A stretch of 64,000 nucleotides of DNA from Orychophragmus violaceus (GCA_030180135.1 CM058235.1:11641145-11705144), one strand, 5' to 3'. Counted from the first letter of the stretch, positions 1 to 12,930 are shown. Notes: generated from the sequence alone by a model not told the origin. Made by a program: numbers and translations.

Positions 1-1514
1 GAAAAGGAAAAGTGTTGAGATTGGGAGCCGTCTACGGGTTAGCAATCCGCTAATCCAAGGTAGCGGACGTGAATGAGTTAAAAGACATTAGAAACCCTAA
101 TAGGCTTGCTTGTGTGATGATTGTTTGTATTGTGTGATTGCGTGGTTGTGGCTGTGAAGCTTTGTTGTGCAGGCCTATTAGATTGTCTCGGTGTTGGGCC
201 GAGCGATCCGTGTGTGTACTTAACCCGGTCACGGGGCCGGTTAAGTTAGTAGATGTTGACTCGGATGGTGCCGAGTCTGGGCGGTGGTGCGGGTGTGTGT
301 GTAGACTTGCGGGGTGCGGTGATGAGATTGTGGTTGACTGTTGATCGAGTCTGATTGATTCCTAGAGTCCGAGCGAGTCTGCGTGTTTACTTTTCTGCAC
401 TAGGACTCTAGGGTGCGTTATATCCCGCAAATCTAGGTGATTGGATACGTTCTGGTACTTTCGACCCGATTGGATCCTCGGGAATTGAGAACCTGGTCAG
501 TTCACGTACCTTCGGTAGTGGTTCTGGCAGGTGAAAACCTATGGAGTGACGTCCGTAGGTGTGTTGTCCGGAGAATACGGGGTCGCGTCCTAGGGTCGGA
601 TTGCATGGAAGCTCGGGTTGCTGGGGGGTAACCGGAGTCACTGCGTATCGATGGACTGAGAACAATGTCCTGGATCGTGAGACTTTTTGTGAACATCTGG
701 GAGTCGCAAGGGTTTGTTACCATGTTAGTAACGGTGGAAACCCGTGGAAGTTACCAAGAAGCGTAAGGGCCTAGTGGTGTGTTGGTGATGATGAAGGTGT
801 TGCGCGATAGATAGATAGAGTTTCAATTGAGAGCATGTACCGCAGTGCTTTCGATTCCCTTCGTTATTGTGTTCTGTTGTTATTGAATTGCTGGTGTGTT
901 GTGGGTTCGACACGACGTGGTAGTGTGTGATCGATTGTTTTCTCTGTTACTTGTTATTTTAGGGTTTTGGGCGGGAGATTGTAGATGCTAGATAGCATAG
1001 AAGCCGTAGTGGTGAGCCGTCTCACTGGGTAATCTTAGATTGCTCATTAGACTCTTTTGTGTTTTTCAGGTTTGGCGTAGCTCGACGGACGCGTAGGACA
1101 CTCGGAGTAGTCTCGGGTTGGCGTTGGGTATCGATTGTTTGCGCTCTTTGGACTTTACTTTCGGTTTCGGATTTTATGGGCCCAATTAAATAATTTGTAT
1201 TGGATCATATTTTATTGTAAATGAGATTTGTATTTTCAAAGTAATAAAAACGGAATGTTTCCCTGATATATGGTTTCGTCCGAACCAAACACAACTCGTG
1301 GAAGCGGTACGGGTTGAAAAGCTTTGTATCGTAGAAATGAGGTAAACGAAGTCAAAGGTGGTTTGGTTCGAGCCTTTGTCTCAAACCGAAATGTCTCTGG
1401 CTTTCGTATTGTGACAAACTCTTCTCGTATGACTACTCGGGTTCGACCGGTCATGTTCTTGTTTGATTGTTGGCCGGTCAGTCGGTCAGCGGAAAACGGG
1501 AAGGGGGCGTTACA
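1..1514 (+). mobile_element. 3' part of a long LTR, 5' end outside the window
   Basis: The segment ends in GGGGGCGTTACA at 1514 and is followed by a tRNA-iMet-type primer-binding site at 1520, so it reads as the end of a plus-oriented LTR. Bases 1-240 match the reverse complement of about 4890-5110, which places them in the same LTR family as the pieces at 3535-7104. The open frames here are short and overlapping, and I see no credible protein. The LTR start is not in the window, so its full length is unknown. Confidence 0.6.
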
Positions 1515-1519
1515 AAAGG

Positions 1520-1537
1520 TGGTATCAGAGCATGGTT
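1520..1537 (+). other. LTR retrotransposon primer-binding site (tRNA-iMet type)
   Basis: TGGTATCAGAGCATGGTT lies five bases after the LTR-terminal TTACA. TGGTATCAGAGC is the usual plant LTR-retrotransposon site complementary to the 3' end of initiator Met-tRNA. It fixes the orientation of the 1-1514 LTR as plus. Confidence 0.8.
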
Positions 1538-2135
1538 CGTCATGGGTTCGAATATTCCTGTTTTTCGAAGTTTTCAATGTTTTAATCGAGTCAAATGTGT
1601 CGCCAATGCAACCATTAGGAATCCGAGTCGCGTCTGTCAGACCGGAAAAAATGGGTATTTTATTAAGATTGTGCTAATCATTTGGTATTTTGTTGCAGTC
1701 ACGCAGCAGAGTTGTCCTAGGGGGATTGGTGTGTGTGTGTGGTTTGCGACAACAAGATAAGGGACATCAGTATGGATGACCGTAAGTCCAGTGGATCTAC
1801 CCCAGCTAGACGAGGTCTGTACTCCCAGCATGCGGAATGTTCCCGTAAATTGCAGCCTACTCCGGAGTATGTGATTACCGGTGCCGAGCCCGTCATCGTT
1901 CCACCCGTTCCATAGCCGCCTTATGATACGATTACATCCGGAGTACCACCGTCAGTAGGGCGCACCATCGATATTCATCCCCGATGATATGGCGATCAAG
2001 TACATCCTCGGGATATGGGAGCTATCACCGCCTGCTATCCGACCACCAGTATGACGCATTGGACTCTTCGTTCCTTGCCTACGGTGACCTGTGTCTTTCA
2101 TTTCCATTCGGTGTCGGTAAGTTTGGCCAAGCATA
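1538..2135 (+). mobile_element. Internal leader of the LTR element, degenerate
   Basis: This follows the primer-binding site. A short frame opens with an ATG at 1772 (MDDRKSSGSTPARRG...) and stops near 1915, similar in style to the Ser/Arg-rich start of the internal frame of the element at 34278-40783. No recognised gag or pol domain is present. The antisense gag remnant takes over at about 2136. Confidence 0.4.
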
Positions 2136-3484
2136 TCAGTCACCGCCGCATTGACGCCGATTCCGACTTATCACATTTGCGGCCGAGATGAACATTGTGC
2201 TCCTTTTTGTCACAGTCACCCCCCTCTGGTATTCTCCGAGGAGGAGGTTCTGCAGGTGTCGATACTCGTCAATGTCGTGCCCTGATCTTTGGTGATAGGT
2301 GCAGAAAGGTCGATCCTTGTCTCCCGTGCTCGAGCCTTTGCTCTTGGCGTGGTTCCTCAGGTTGCCTTGCGGGTCGTGGTCGCCGGCGAGGTAAGACGCC
2401 GCTTTCTTGCCTTCCTTTTTTGAGTTCTTGTATTCTTGATTGTAGTGCTGCCGTGGTTCGACGTAGTCTTGTGTTGATTCCTTCTCCTTCGTCGGCTTTG
2501 CTGATCCGAACTTTTTGGCTAGCAGTTCCCTTTTTTCCTCTATTTCGATGAAGATGGCGGCCCGATGTAGGGCGTCTTCGAGGCTTTGTCGTTTATTGAG
2601 GGCCAGCTCGCTGCGGAACGACGATTCATACCAGAGTCCGATTCGTAACGCGAGTATCCCTTCGTTGTCGGTGACTGAGATCTTTGACACGACAGACTTG
2701 AACCTGTCAATATACGACCTTAGGGATTCATGTTTTTCTTGGTTGATTGACCAGAGATCTGCACTGGAGGCTCCTTATTGAATGAACATTGAGTAGTGTT
2801 TGAGGAAAGTGGTCGTTAGTTGCTGGTAGCGGTCGATTGATTGTGCTTCTAGTCGCGAAACCCCCGTTGAGGGTGGCCCCGCTGAGATTCTCGACGAAGA
2901 GCTGGCAGAAACCGGTGTCGCGCTCCTCGGGAAGAAATTGAGTTCGTCCCATCGCAATACTGAAAAGCGGTCAGGTATTCTCGCGGATCTGAACTACAAT
3001 CGTAGGTGGGCAGTTTGATTTTTCCTTGATGTCGGACTGGCGTTCCCGTTATTTTGTTTGTGAACGGCGTATTCTGCGTTTCTTTTAGAACTCTGTCGAT
3101 CTCGGAAGCTGAGCTGGTGGCTTTGTGCACCTTCAACGTCATGTTGTCCAGCTGCGCGTTCAGGAGCTCGATTTCGTTTCCCGGCTCCTCTTCGTGACCT
3201 CCGGACTCGTGTTCAGATGTTAATCGGGGTATGGTCGGTCGCTCGCCTGGTCCGATGGTTGTGTTCGGGAAGGTTTCTGCGGATGCTCTCACGTTTTGGG
3301 GTGTTAGTTCGGTTGCCTGGAGGCTATCCATTTTCTCGTGGCATGTGTTTTGGGCGCGCGTGAGCCGTTCGAAGCGATCGTTGTTGCATCGTGTCAGCTC
3401 GTCGATATGTGCCATTAGGGTTCTTATGAGAGAAACGGTGTCTTGCTGGTCTTGAGCTGGGGCATGTGCGGTTAAGGTCGTCAT
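2136..3484 (-). pseudogene. Degenerate Ty3/gypsy (Tat-like) gag
   Basis: Read on the minus strand, this is a broken gag. The N-terminal part (3484 down to about 2849) contains EIDRVLKETQNTPFTNKI followed by a LPTYD segment. These match the EIDRIIEETQRTPFTSRI and LPMYDG of the gag at 50518. The C-terminal part (2690-2136) has SLEDALHRA, a Lys/Glu-rich stretch and a CTYHQRSGHDIDEY zinc-knuckle-like motif, again parallel to the second element. The two parts lie in different frames with stops between them. It is opposite in orientation to the flanking LTR pieces, so it is a nested fragment or a rearrangement. It cannot encode a full protein. Confidence 0.75.
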
Positions 3485-3534
3485 TGGCTCGACGTCTCTG
3501 TGCGTGTTCGCGGTTCCGGTCTGGTTGACTGGTG

Positions 3535-4880
3535 TGATACCCCGTATCCAAAAATATGGTCAACGGACAGAAGAAAGGTCAACAGGGGCAAAACCGTAAT
3601 TTTGCCAAGCCAGGGGCAAAATGGTAATTTTGTCAAAGTTCGAGACGGAAGACGTGACGGGCCAAATGTTCTCTTTTTAAACCATAAAGAATATTTACAA
3701 GACCAGAATTCGAAGAAACGGAGCAGAAATGCATTTTTCGGAGTATCGGTTGGAAAACCGATTAAACCGGGAAAACTTCGTAAACTCATAACGGGAGCTA
3801 GGAAACTCCAAATGAGATGATTCAAATTTCTAAATTCATCTAAAAGCAAGGCAAATCAGTTTATGGAGGTTTTTGGATTTATAAGAATCATCTGGTATTT
3901 ACTAAAATAATTCTCGAGGAAATGAGCAAACCGAGCAAAAGTGATGAAGTAAGTTAAGGAAAGGTTCTTATTGGATTGGGCCGGTTTAGATGGGATTTTG
4001 TGGACTCAAGACACACGCCAGGGACAGGTGTAAACTCTCCAGGTCGCCAGATTTTCTTGAGAGGTGTCAAACACACATTTGGTGCATGGGAAAAAGGGGT
4101 TACATGCAAGGAATCTACACTATTCAACTCACTTAGCAATGTTAGTGATCTGAATCTCTCTCCAGTCTCTCTCTCTGTCGACATCTCTCTCTAATACTCT
4201 CCAGAAATATTCATCAAACTCATCAATTTCCTTTGAAGATTCAAGAACACCTCAAGAACACTTGAAGATCTTCATGACTTCTTCCACAAGAAAGTGTATA
4301 ACTTTCTCATCCTAGACCCAAATCCTTCTCTGCAAAGTCCAGTAGCTTCACCTCACTCTCCTCTACAACCTCCATCCAGCCGCCGTCGTCGCCGTCTCCG
4401 GAGCTCGCCGTAATCCGGCTAAGAAGCAACCACGGTTGGGGTTTGTGGAGATATCTCTCTCTTATCACCGGTTCTTTCCTCTTTGAAGTCATGGGTGGAT
4501 AGATCTTGTAATTCTGAGCAGTTTGGTGGGTGGTTCGCCGTCATAAGTCACCGTAAAAGTCGTCTCCGCCGCGGTCAACGCCCCCCGCCGCCGCGGTCAA
4601 CGTCGGAGCTCCGCCGCCGGTGAGCTCCTCCCCCTTCAAATCTTCAGCCGGTTCATCCAGGGGTTGGTTCAGATGTGTTGGTTCAGATGTGTTGGTTCAA
4701 GATTGGATCTAATTTGGTTGGTTTTAGGTCGGTTTAGGTAACCAGTCAACTCTCGGTCAACATTTTGACTTTAACCTGGTTTACCTACACCGGTCAATTG
4801 GATTCTTGGTTCGTGGTCAACCGGTTCAGAGGAGTGGTCAACCGGTTTAGCTTGGTCAACCGTCAGTGGTCAACGGTCAG
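3535..4880 (+). mobile_element. LTR head, plus orientation
   Basis: It begins TGATACCCCGTATCC and its first ~400 bases match the reverse complement of 7104 back to about 6700. Typical blocks are 'aaaatggtaattttg', a pyrimidine-rich region at 4140-4320 and Pro/Ser-rich low-complexity sequence at 4350-4620. From 4560 it is rich in GGTCAAC motifs. It joins an inverted copy of the same LTR near 4880. I see no protein-coding gene. Confidence 0.6.
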
Positions 4881-7104
4881 CCTCGGTCAACGCCGGTCAC
4901 CGCCGTGACCGGATTAAGTATCCACAAGGACCATTCGGCCCAACACCGAGACAGTCTAAATAAGCCTGCACAGAAAGCTCAACAACAACAACCACACATC
5001 AACACAATCAACCACGCAAGCAAGCCTATTAGGGTTTCTAACATCTTTTAATCCGTTCTTGTCCGCTACCTTGGATTAGCGGATTGCTAACCCGTAGACG
5101 GCTCATCACACACACCACTTCTTAATAACTTTTTTACTCTTTCTCTATGTATCTTTTAATCATCACTCCTCGATCCGTCGGTTTAGAGTTAGTAGCTTAC
5201 TAAACTCTCCGACGTCTCATAATTCACTTAATTCATTCATTAATCACCCCTTAACTCATTATTAAACCTAATCCTCGTATCCGCTTCTTACTCTACAAGT
5301 TTATTTGGGTTTATTTCTGTATTTTAATGTCGTCTTAATTGCCATATATAGTCTCATTCAATATCGTTCTTTAGTACGTATATATGCATATACGGTCCTA
5401 ACCATGCAACATCTATATGAATGCAGCAATCAATGTTCTAGCAACCTAACAGCAATCAACGGTTTAACCATTAACCCTAGATTCCTAGCATGCATCTTCG
5501 AACCCTATCCGGTTTACAATTAATCAATTCGTTCATTCATCAATCAATTAATCAAATTCAAGTACGGGTATGCAAACCCTAGCTCTACGGTTTCTCGGTT
5601 CCTGGTCTATATGCGTATAATCTATTCTACGGATTGAACCGACTCACAATGAATTGGCGCGGAATGACGGATCTGACGCGGTATGAATCTCGAGACCATC
5701 AGACTAGAACCTGAACTTCCCGAATACACAAGCACGAACCCCGAACACTCTCGAACACCCTAAAACCGTCTGAACCAGAACCGGCCGAAGTCAAACGCGT
5801 TGACCGGCGTTGACCACATCGTTGACCGGTGTTTACTTTGACCTCTTCTGATTGTTGACCAAAATTTGAACCGTTGACTAAGCTAGATCAACTCCAATTG
5901 ACTGGTTTAAGTAAACCGTTTTAGGTCAAACTGTTGAACAAGGTTTAACCGGTTTAACTAAACCGATTTCACTTATGAACCAAATCTATTCCAATTCCAA
6001 ACCATCACGAAACCACTGATGAAGAACCGGTTGAAGACTGAAGGCTGAGGAAGCTTTCTTCGGTGGCATCTCCGGCGTTGACCGGCGGCGGAGGGCGTTG
6101 ACTGCGGCGGTTTTGAGCTTCTACGATGATCAACTGATGCAAGATGCTAGATCTGAAGTAGGGCTGAGAGTTGCTGGTCTCCGGCGTTTACCGGCGGTGG
6201 TCCGGCGTTGACCACGGCCGCTCCGGCGACTTCAAAAGGAGGTGATTGGTGGAAATTCAATAGGAGGGTGAGGGGGTTACAGATATGATATGGGTTTACA
6301 CATATTCAGCTTCGGTTAGGTGATATTTTGGTTGGTTGCTTCACAAGTCTTGATGCATATCAAGAACACCAAGAACAAATGAAGAACTTCAAAGGAGATG
6401 CATGGATTTTTGTTGAAGATAGAGAGAGGAGAGAAGTGGTTTCGTGGGTGGGAATGAGAGAGGCTAGAGAGGTTTTCCCAATCTGATTTGCTAGAGTGAA
6501 AGAGAGACATGCATGAATGAGTGAAGTGATAGAAGATACCATGCAAAAATGGTTCATTGTATCAAGAGTCATGCAATGACTCAGCAAAAGAAAGGTCGCG
6601 CCATAGTCATGAGACACCTGTCTCTCAGGGTGTTTTTCTGAGCCAAAACTCCTACCCCAAACCACTTATCAACCCTTAAACCCGTCACCGTCCCGTTGCT
6701 TCGGTTTGTCCATTTTTCGAGTTAATATTTTAGAAACCCTTTCATTGCTCTTATAAATCTTAAAACCTCCAAAACAGATTCTACCTGATTTTAGATGAAT
6801 TTAGCAACTTGAATCATTTTATTTGGAGTTTCGTAGCTCCGGTTATGATTTTTGCAAGTTTTCTCGGTCTTATCGGTTTCCATTCCCGAAAGTCCGAAAA
6901 CCCCGTTTAAGCTCCATTTCTTCCACTTCTGGTCTTGTAAATGTTCTTTATGTTGAAAAACAAGAACATTTGGCCCGTCTCGGCTTCTGTCTCAACTTTT
7001 AGCAAAATTACCATTTTGCCTCTGGACTTTGACAAAATTATAATTTTTCCCCTGTTAACTTTTCTTCTGTCCATTCACCATATTTTTGGAAACAGAGTAT
7101 TACA
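4881..7104 (-). mobile_element. LTR head, minus orientation
   Basis: On the minus strand it begins TGTAATACTCTGTTTCC at 7104 and runs toward 4880. Its distal portion (5110-4890) is the part that also matches 1-240 in reverse complement. With 3535-4880 it makes a head-facing inverted pair about 3.6 kb long. I found no convincing TSD outside the pair. Frames at 6316-6665 are short and unsupported. Confidence 0.55.
4893..4912. repeat. Short perfect inverted repeat near the LTR junction
   Basis: CCGGTCAC and GTGACCGG arms are separated by four bases, forming a potential hairpin close to the point where the plus and minus LTR heads meet. Confidence 0.6.
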
Positions 7105-10100
7105 ATATACGGTAAACATATGTTAATATTACAAAATAAATTAAATGAATCATGATATATAGTAATCAGAACACAAAAAGGTATACAATTTGTTGTGAGA
7201 ATTTTTTTCTTCTTTATGTGTTCTGGTATACTGTAATTAGAACACAAGAAGGTATAAACATAGTGAGCATTCGGGTTGAGGTTTTGTTTATTGGATTTTC
7301 GGGATTTCAATACTATGGTTATAAATCTCATTCATGTACTTTTAACTTTTGGTTTGGATTCAGTTCAGTTTTTTAAATTCAATCCGAATCGGGTTTTATA
7401 TGATATCCGAAATCACCAAAAATCTTTAAAAAAACTACCTAAAATAGCAGAAAATATTCATAAATATATGAATTATACTAAAAATCCAGAAAAAATTATC
7501 CAAACTATTTAGAATTATCTGCAAGTTCATGAAAGTATCCAAATTAACTGAAAACCTGATATAAAAACTATCAAACTCCCAAGAAATATTTGAAAGTATC
7601 TAAATTACCTGAAGTTAAATAAAAATAGGTTAATGGTTTAGTTAGCTTCAAATACTTTTGATACTATTTCAAATTTTGCTTTTATCAGGTATTACCCGAT
7701 AACCAAAATACTTAGATTTAAACCTAAATTTGGTACTTTCTAAACTGAACTGGGTCAAGTTTTTTCGGATCGAGTTCGAATCAAATTTTAAGTTTAGTTA
7801 CAAACGCCGAGTTATACTTTGAAGGAAAAATCTCTTGCAAATAATTAAAACACATGTGACGCCTATAGATACTGATTGAGTCTCAATGCGAAAACAACTA
7901 CGGCAAAATAATAAATAGTTAATTTGTTATATAATATACAATTATTTAGTAAATGCAAAAATATATAATCATGTCAAGTAAGTTAAGAGAAAATATTGAT
8001 GAAATATAAACAAAAGCACCAGAAAAAATAAAAGCATTTAAAAGATAATAAAGTTAGGATAAAAAGTAGGTTTATAATACATAAGACAAACAAAAACTGA
8101 AATAATTTATACTAGAAATTATGTATAAATTATTACCATATAGTGTAACTCATTAGCAAATAGCAATCAAATAGAATTTTTTAATCCATTAAGTTAAATG
8201 AAAAAGAAATAAAAATAGGACCCTAAAATTATTATTTAAAAAGTGGAGCCTTAGATAATTGCTTTTTTTAATATAGTGTAGACCATTTCAAATAGATAAC
8301 TTTATATTTCATTTTAAAATAAAATAATTTTAAAATAGAATTGAATTTCTCTCAAATATATTTTATAATTTTATAATTTATTTGCAAAACTTTCATATTA
8401 TAATATTGTAACTTCAATAAAGTACAATATTATTTAAATTAAAAATTTATAAAATAAAAACAATATTACTTTATATAAAATAATAAAATATAATAAATTT
8501 TGATGAATATTACTATTAATATCTTTTCCACAAATGATCAAATAACGCATTTTAAAATTAAAAATAAATTTCTTTATTTATGAGTTTTCTAAATTGACCA
8601 AAAAACTATTGGAATCGAATTTTATTATTCTATGCATTTTTATCTATTTTGTTCGGACAATATTTCAACGATTTTATAGGATCCACTAGTAATTTATTGG
8701 ATTATTAAGTTTTCATAATTTTGGTACTTTTTGTATTTCACCATTTTAAATAATTTTAATAATGATTTATAATAAATAATTATTAAACAATTATTTATTT
8801 ATATCTAGATAAAATATTTTAAAGTTAAAAGATCATTTTACAAATAAAAAAGTTTAACACACAAATAGAGTAATGAATAAATTTATTTTTAAAATAAAGT
8901 AAAAATAAATTTCCACTATTTAAAATGAAAATGTATCGATATTGAAAAAAAATATTCTAAAAAAAAGTTTAAAATAAAAATTAAATGGGAGTGGAAATGT
9001 TTTAAATGGCTCTTATCACAAGACGTAGTACTAAAGAACACACACTATTAATGTACATATTGTTGTTGTTCAAAAGACCGTTTACAGTAGAAAGTCTATG
9101 TTATTATTCGGTAAATTAATAATTAAGATAAATTAATATTTTAATTTTAAATTATATTTTTAACTCAATTATTTTTATTTTTTATATAATTTTCTAAATC
9201 AATAAAACATTAGTGTTCTAACACTATAAATTTATAGAATTTTTACTGTATCTAAAACCGATCCGAATATCAAAAATTCATCTATGAACTTGCCATTTTA
9301 TATCTAAATCAGATCACAACAGTTACCTTTGCTATCGTCCGTATTAACATTATAGATGTCTGCAGTATTTGGGTTACTTGGAGGTTATAAAAGAGTATAA
9401 TGATGCTAAAAGACATTTTTACAGACATGTACATACTTTTTCAGATGATTTATTTTTGGTTTTTACCTAGCTAAATATTTCTGATTCAAGTACGAATTAA
9501 GAATGTCAGAAGTTATTCTGAACATTAATTTTCTTTTAATGTAGTTTCAAACCGATAAAAACACCCGAGGACCATACAAATTTCTATATTTAATAATGTC
9601 AGAGAACTTACCAATAATGGTGTCTTTTTGCTGAAAGTGACTGCAAATTGATTTCTCACTCGCTCTCCGAAACTTATTGGTTACTATCTATGTTCTCTGG
9701 ATATTAATGTTGTTTGTAGAGCACCGCTTTACCCCTTTTTTATAGAGAAAGTTTACATATTTCGCAGACGTCGATACATACATATGTAATGTAAACAACT
9801 GTCCGAAAATCTAAATGGTATCGAGCCATAAATGCTTTTTGGCGGGAAAACGGAGATGTGGCTACAGTTCCTTGTGAACCGAATTCACACGCTATTCAAT
9901 TTCGAAGATATTTTCCAAATCTTTGCAAATCCTTGACGTCATCCTACACTGTCAACGTCACTTGCATTTGAGACTTATGAATCCCAAACATAGAGATATT
10001 CTAACTTTTTGGCATGCTCGAAATGGTTTATGAACCATTGTCCACTTAACTAATTTCGGCTTGTATTTGTATTTTTCAGCTAAATGACTCTTTAGTTTTT
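7105..10100. other. AT-rich intergenic DNA, no gene seen
   Basis: Both strands are full of stops and no domain is recognisable. Around 7265-7800 there is a divergent repeat with CGGGTT/AACCCGA-rich sequence. It resembles the cores of the hAT-like MITEs at 18623 and 42719, but I could not define its ends. The rest is A/T-rich, with nothing I can name. Confidence 0.6.
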
Positions 10101-10159
10101 AAAAGATGAAATAAGCACTCTCGGCTCCATCCTACCTTCACCAAACCCTTTTCACTTTA

Positions 10160-10449
10160 CGGTCCTTACCTACCCCCATCAACAACAAGCCCATTCACAC
10201 ACAGCCATCCCGTTAAACGTAACGCCGTTTAGCATTTCATCTTTCACCAACTCCCACGTACCTAAACGCCGTCCTCTCTCTTTTTGCCGTTGGTCTCATT
10301 TCTCAAACCAACCAACCTCTTCCCTCTTATAAAATCGTCTCTCTCACCACCCTTTCTTCCTCAGCAGCTTCTTCTGCTTCCATTCGCCAGAAAATTAATC
10401 AATCACTGTGATTAGAAACAAAGTTGAAACAGAGAGTCAAGTTTAAGTA
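10160..10449 (+). promoter_or_regulatory. Promoter and 5' leader of C4H copy 1
   Basis: An AC-I element ACCTACC lies at 10168-10174 and two overlapping AC-II elements ACCAACC at 10307-10317. A TATA box TATAAAA lies at 10328-10334, about 115 bases before the ATG at 10450. AC elements are bound by R2R3-MYB factors and coordinate phenylpropanoid/lignin genes. The leader shares the block CCTCAGCAGC with copy 2. Confidence 0.75.
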
Positions 10450-12304
10450 ATGGATCTTCTCTTGTTGGAGAAGTCTCTAATCGCCGTCTTCGCGGCGGTG
10501 GTTCTCGCCACCGTGATTTCTAAGCTCCGCGGAAAAAAATTAAAGCTACCTCCGGGTCCTATGCCTATTCCAGTCTTCGGAAACTGGCTCCAGGTCGGGG
10601 ATGATCTCAACCACCGTAACCTCGTCGACTACGCCAAGAAATTCGGAGACCTCTTCCTTCTCCGGATGGGTCAGCGAAACCTAGTCGTCGTCTCTTCGCC
10701 GAATCTGACCAAGGAAGTGCTCCACACACAGGGTGTTGAGTTTGGATCTCGAACCAGGAACGTCGTCTTCGACATTTTCACCGGGAAGGGACAGGATATG
10801 GTGTTCACAGTGTACGGAGAGCACTGGAGGAAGATGCGACGGATCATGACGGTTCCGTTCTTCACCAACAAAGTGGTTCAACAGAACCGGGAAGGATGGG
10901 AATCCGAAGCGGCGTGCGTTGTTGAGGATGTGAAGAAGAATCCTGATTCAGCCACTAAAGGGATTGTGTTGAGGAAGCGTTTACAGTTGATGATGTACAA
11001 CAATATGTTCCGTATTATGTTCGATACAAGGTTCAAGAGTGAAGATGATCCTCTTTTCCTCAAGCTTAAAGCCTTGAACGGAGAGAGAAGCCGATTGGCT
11101 CAGAGCTTCGAGTATAACTATGGAGATTTCATCCCTATCCTCAGGCCATTCCTTAGAGGCTATTTGAAGATCTGTCAGGATGTGAAAGATCGAAGACTAG
11201 CGCTTTTCAAGAAGTACTTTGTTGATGAGAGGAAGTGAGTTTTCGTCTCTTTCGATCTTCATATTGTTGTTCTTGATTTAAGGATTTTTAAAATTGACAT
11301 TGAGAAATCACACAGGCAAATTGCGAGTTCTAAGCCCACAGGTACCGATGGGTTGAAATGCGCCATTGATCACATACTTGAAGCTCAACAGAAGGGAGAA
11401 ATCAATGAGGACAACGTTCTTTACATCGTTGAGAACATCAATGTCGCTGGTAAATTTCTTTACCCTTTACCCATTTTCTCTGTACTTTTTATTTCCTTGT
11501 AGGATACGTAATCAATCCTCTAGACGTCTCATGATCGTGTAAGAAATGGACACTACTCTTTTGGGTGAATCCTATAACTTTGGAATACTAACTAAAAATA
11601 GTAAACTAGGCTTTCTGGTTATAAATTGTTATGTGTCTCATTAAAGGAGCTGGTAGTGACTATTAAGTTTGTGTGATGTTGATTTCTTCATTTGTTCTAA
11701 AACAGCGATTGAGACAACATTGTGGTCTATCGAGTGGGGAATTGCAGAACTAGTGAACCATCCTGAAATTCAGAGCAAGCTAAGGAACGAAATCGACACA
11801 GTTCTTGGACCAGGCGTTCAAGTCACAGAGCCTGAGCTTCACAAGCTTCCATACCTCCAAGCTGTGATCAAGGAGACACTTCGACTAAGAATGGCTATTC
11901 CTCTCCTCGTGCCTCACATGAACCTCAACGACGCTAAGCTCGCTGGCTACGATATCCCAGCGGAAAGCAAAATCCTGGTCAATGCTTGGTGGCTAGCAAA
12001 CAACCCTAACAGCTGGAAGAAACCTGAAGAGTTTAGACCCGAGAGGTTCTTTGAAGAAGAGTCACACGTGGAAGCGAATGGTAATGACTTTAGGTACGTG
12101 CCGTTTGGTGTTGGGCGTAGAAGCTGTCCCGGGATTATATTGGCATTGCCCATTTTGGGAATCGCCATTGGAAGGTTGGTTCAGAACTTTGAGCTTCTTC
12201 CTCCCCCTGGACAGTCTAAAGTGGATACTTCTGAGAAAGGTGGACAATTCAGCTTGCACATCCTTAACCATTCCACAATCGTAATGAAGCCAAGGACCTT
12301 TTGA
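10450..12304 (+). CDS. C4H: trans-Cinnamate 4-monooxygenase (CYP73A5-type), copy 1
   Basis: This ER-anchored cytochrome P450 hydroxylates trans-cinnamate to p-coumarate, the second step of phenylpropanoid metabolism, with electrons from a P450 reductase. Exons are 10450-11234, 11316-11449 and 11706-12304 with GT-AG introns. They total 1518 nt, giving 505 residues, the same length I recall for the Arabidopsis enzyme. Visible features are an N-terminal membrane helix (residues 3-24), the PPGP hinge at 34-37, I-helix AAIETT at 306-311, ExxR at 363-366, the PERF motif, and heme loop [11 protein letters not shown] with Cys447. Known substrate-contact residues R101, N302, I371 and K484 are all present. 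An AATAAA follows the stop near 12312. The gene looks intact and functional. Confidence 0.97.
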
Positions 12305-12559
12305 ATTTTATAAATAAATAAAAAACCAAGAAAAAGTAGTTTCTGTTGAATGACTTTTGTCATGGATGGGCATTACATAATGATATTTGTGAAATCTGTT
12401 GAATATTCCATGTTTTGTTTCTTTTGGAAGGTGTTGTGTAAAGTGTCGTTAAAAGGTTTAGTTCCACGATTGCAATAACCAGTGGCTCCCACTGTTTTGA
12501 ATGGACATTGTTGTTATAGAATTTCTAAATCCTAATGATTGTTGAACCATAATTATTTA
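12305..12559 (+). other. C4H copy 1 downstream/3' UTR region
   Basis: Contains overlapping AATAAA-type signals just after the stop codon (about 12312) and the TTTTGT/TGTTGAATATTCC block that is also found after copy 2 (19915-19980). The two genes were therefore duplicated together with their 3' flank. Confidence 0.6.
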
Positions 12560-12922
12560 TAGCCTTGCCATTACTAACCGTACCAAAATCTTCGGTTTCG
12601 GTGATGAGTGTGGTTTGGTTAGGTAAGTTTAAAAAATATCGGTTATTGGTTCAGTTCGATTTGGTTAATTTGATATAAAAATCATAACTAACTATATCAA
12701 ATCAAACCGGAATTATATCCAAAAAATTTTAAAATGAAAAAAATGAATTTAACCAAAATTATCCGAATTTTATCCAAATTTAAGTGAAATATATGAAAAA
12801 TCATATAATTCAGTAGAATTTTTGGAAGCCGAACTACTCTGCAAATTTTTATATAAACCGAATTAACCAAAATTCAAATTGGTTGTACCTAACTACACAC
12901 ACTAACCGTAGTTACAGGCCTA
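12560..12922. mobile_element. hAT-like MITE
   Basis: The ends are TAGCCTTGCC and GGCCTA. The flanks are ATTATTTA (12552-12559) and GTTATTTA (12923-12930), a 7/8 match as expected for an 8-bp hAT TSD. The interior is rich in CGGTTT/AACCGAA. It is the most diverged of three elements in the window with TAGGCCTG-type ends. No transposase is encoded. Confidence 0.55.
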
Positions 12923-12930
12923 GTTATTTA

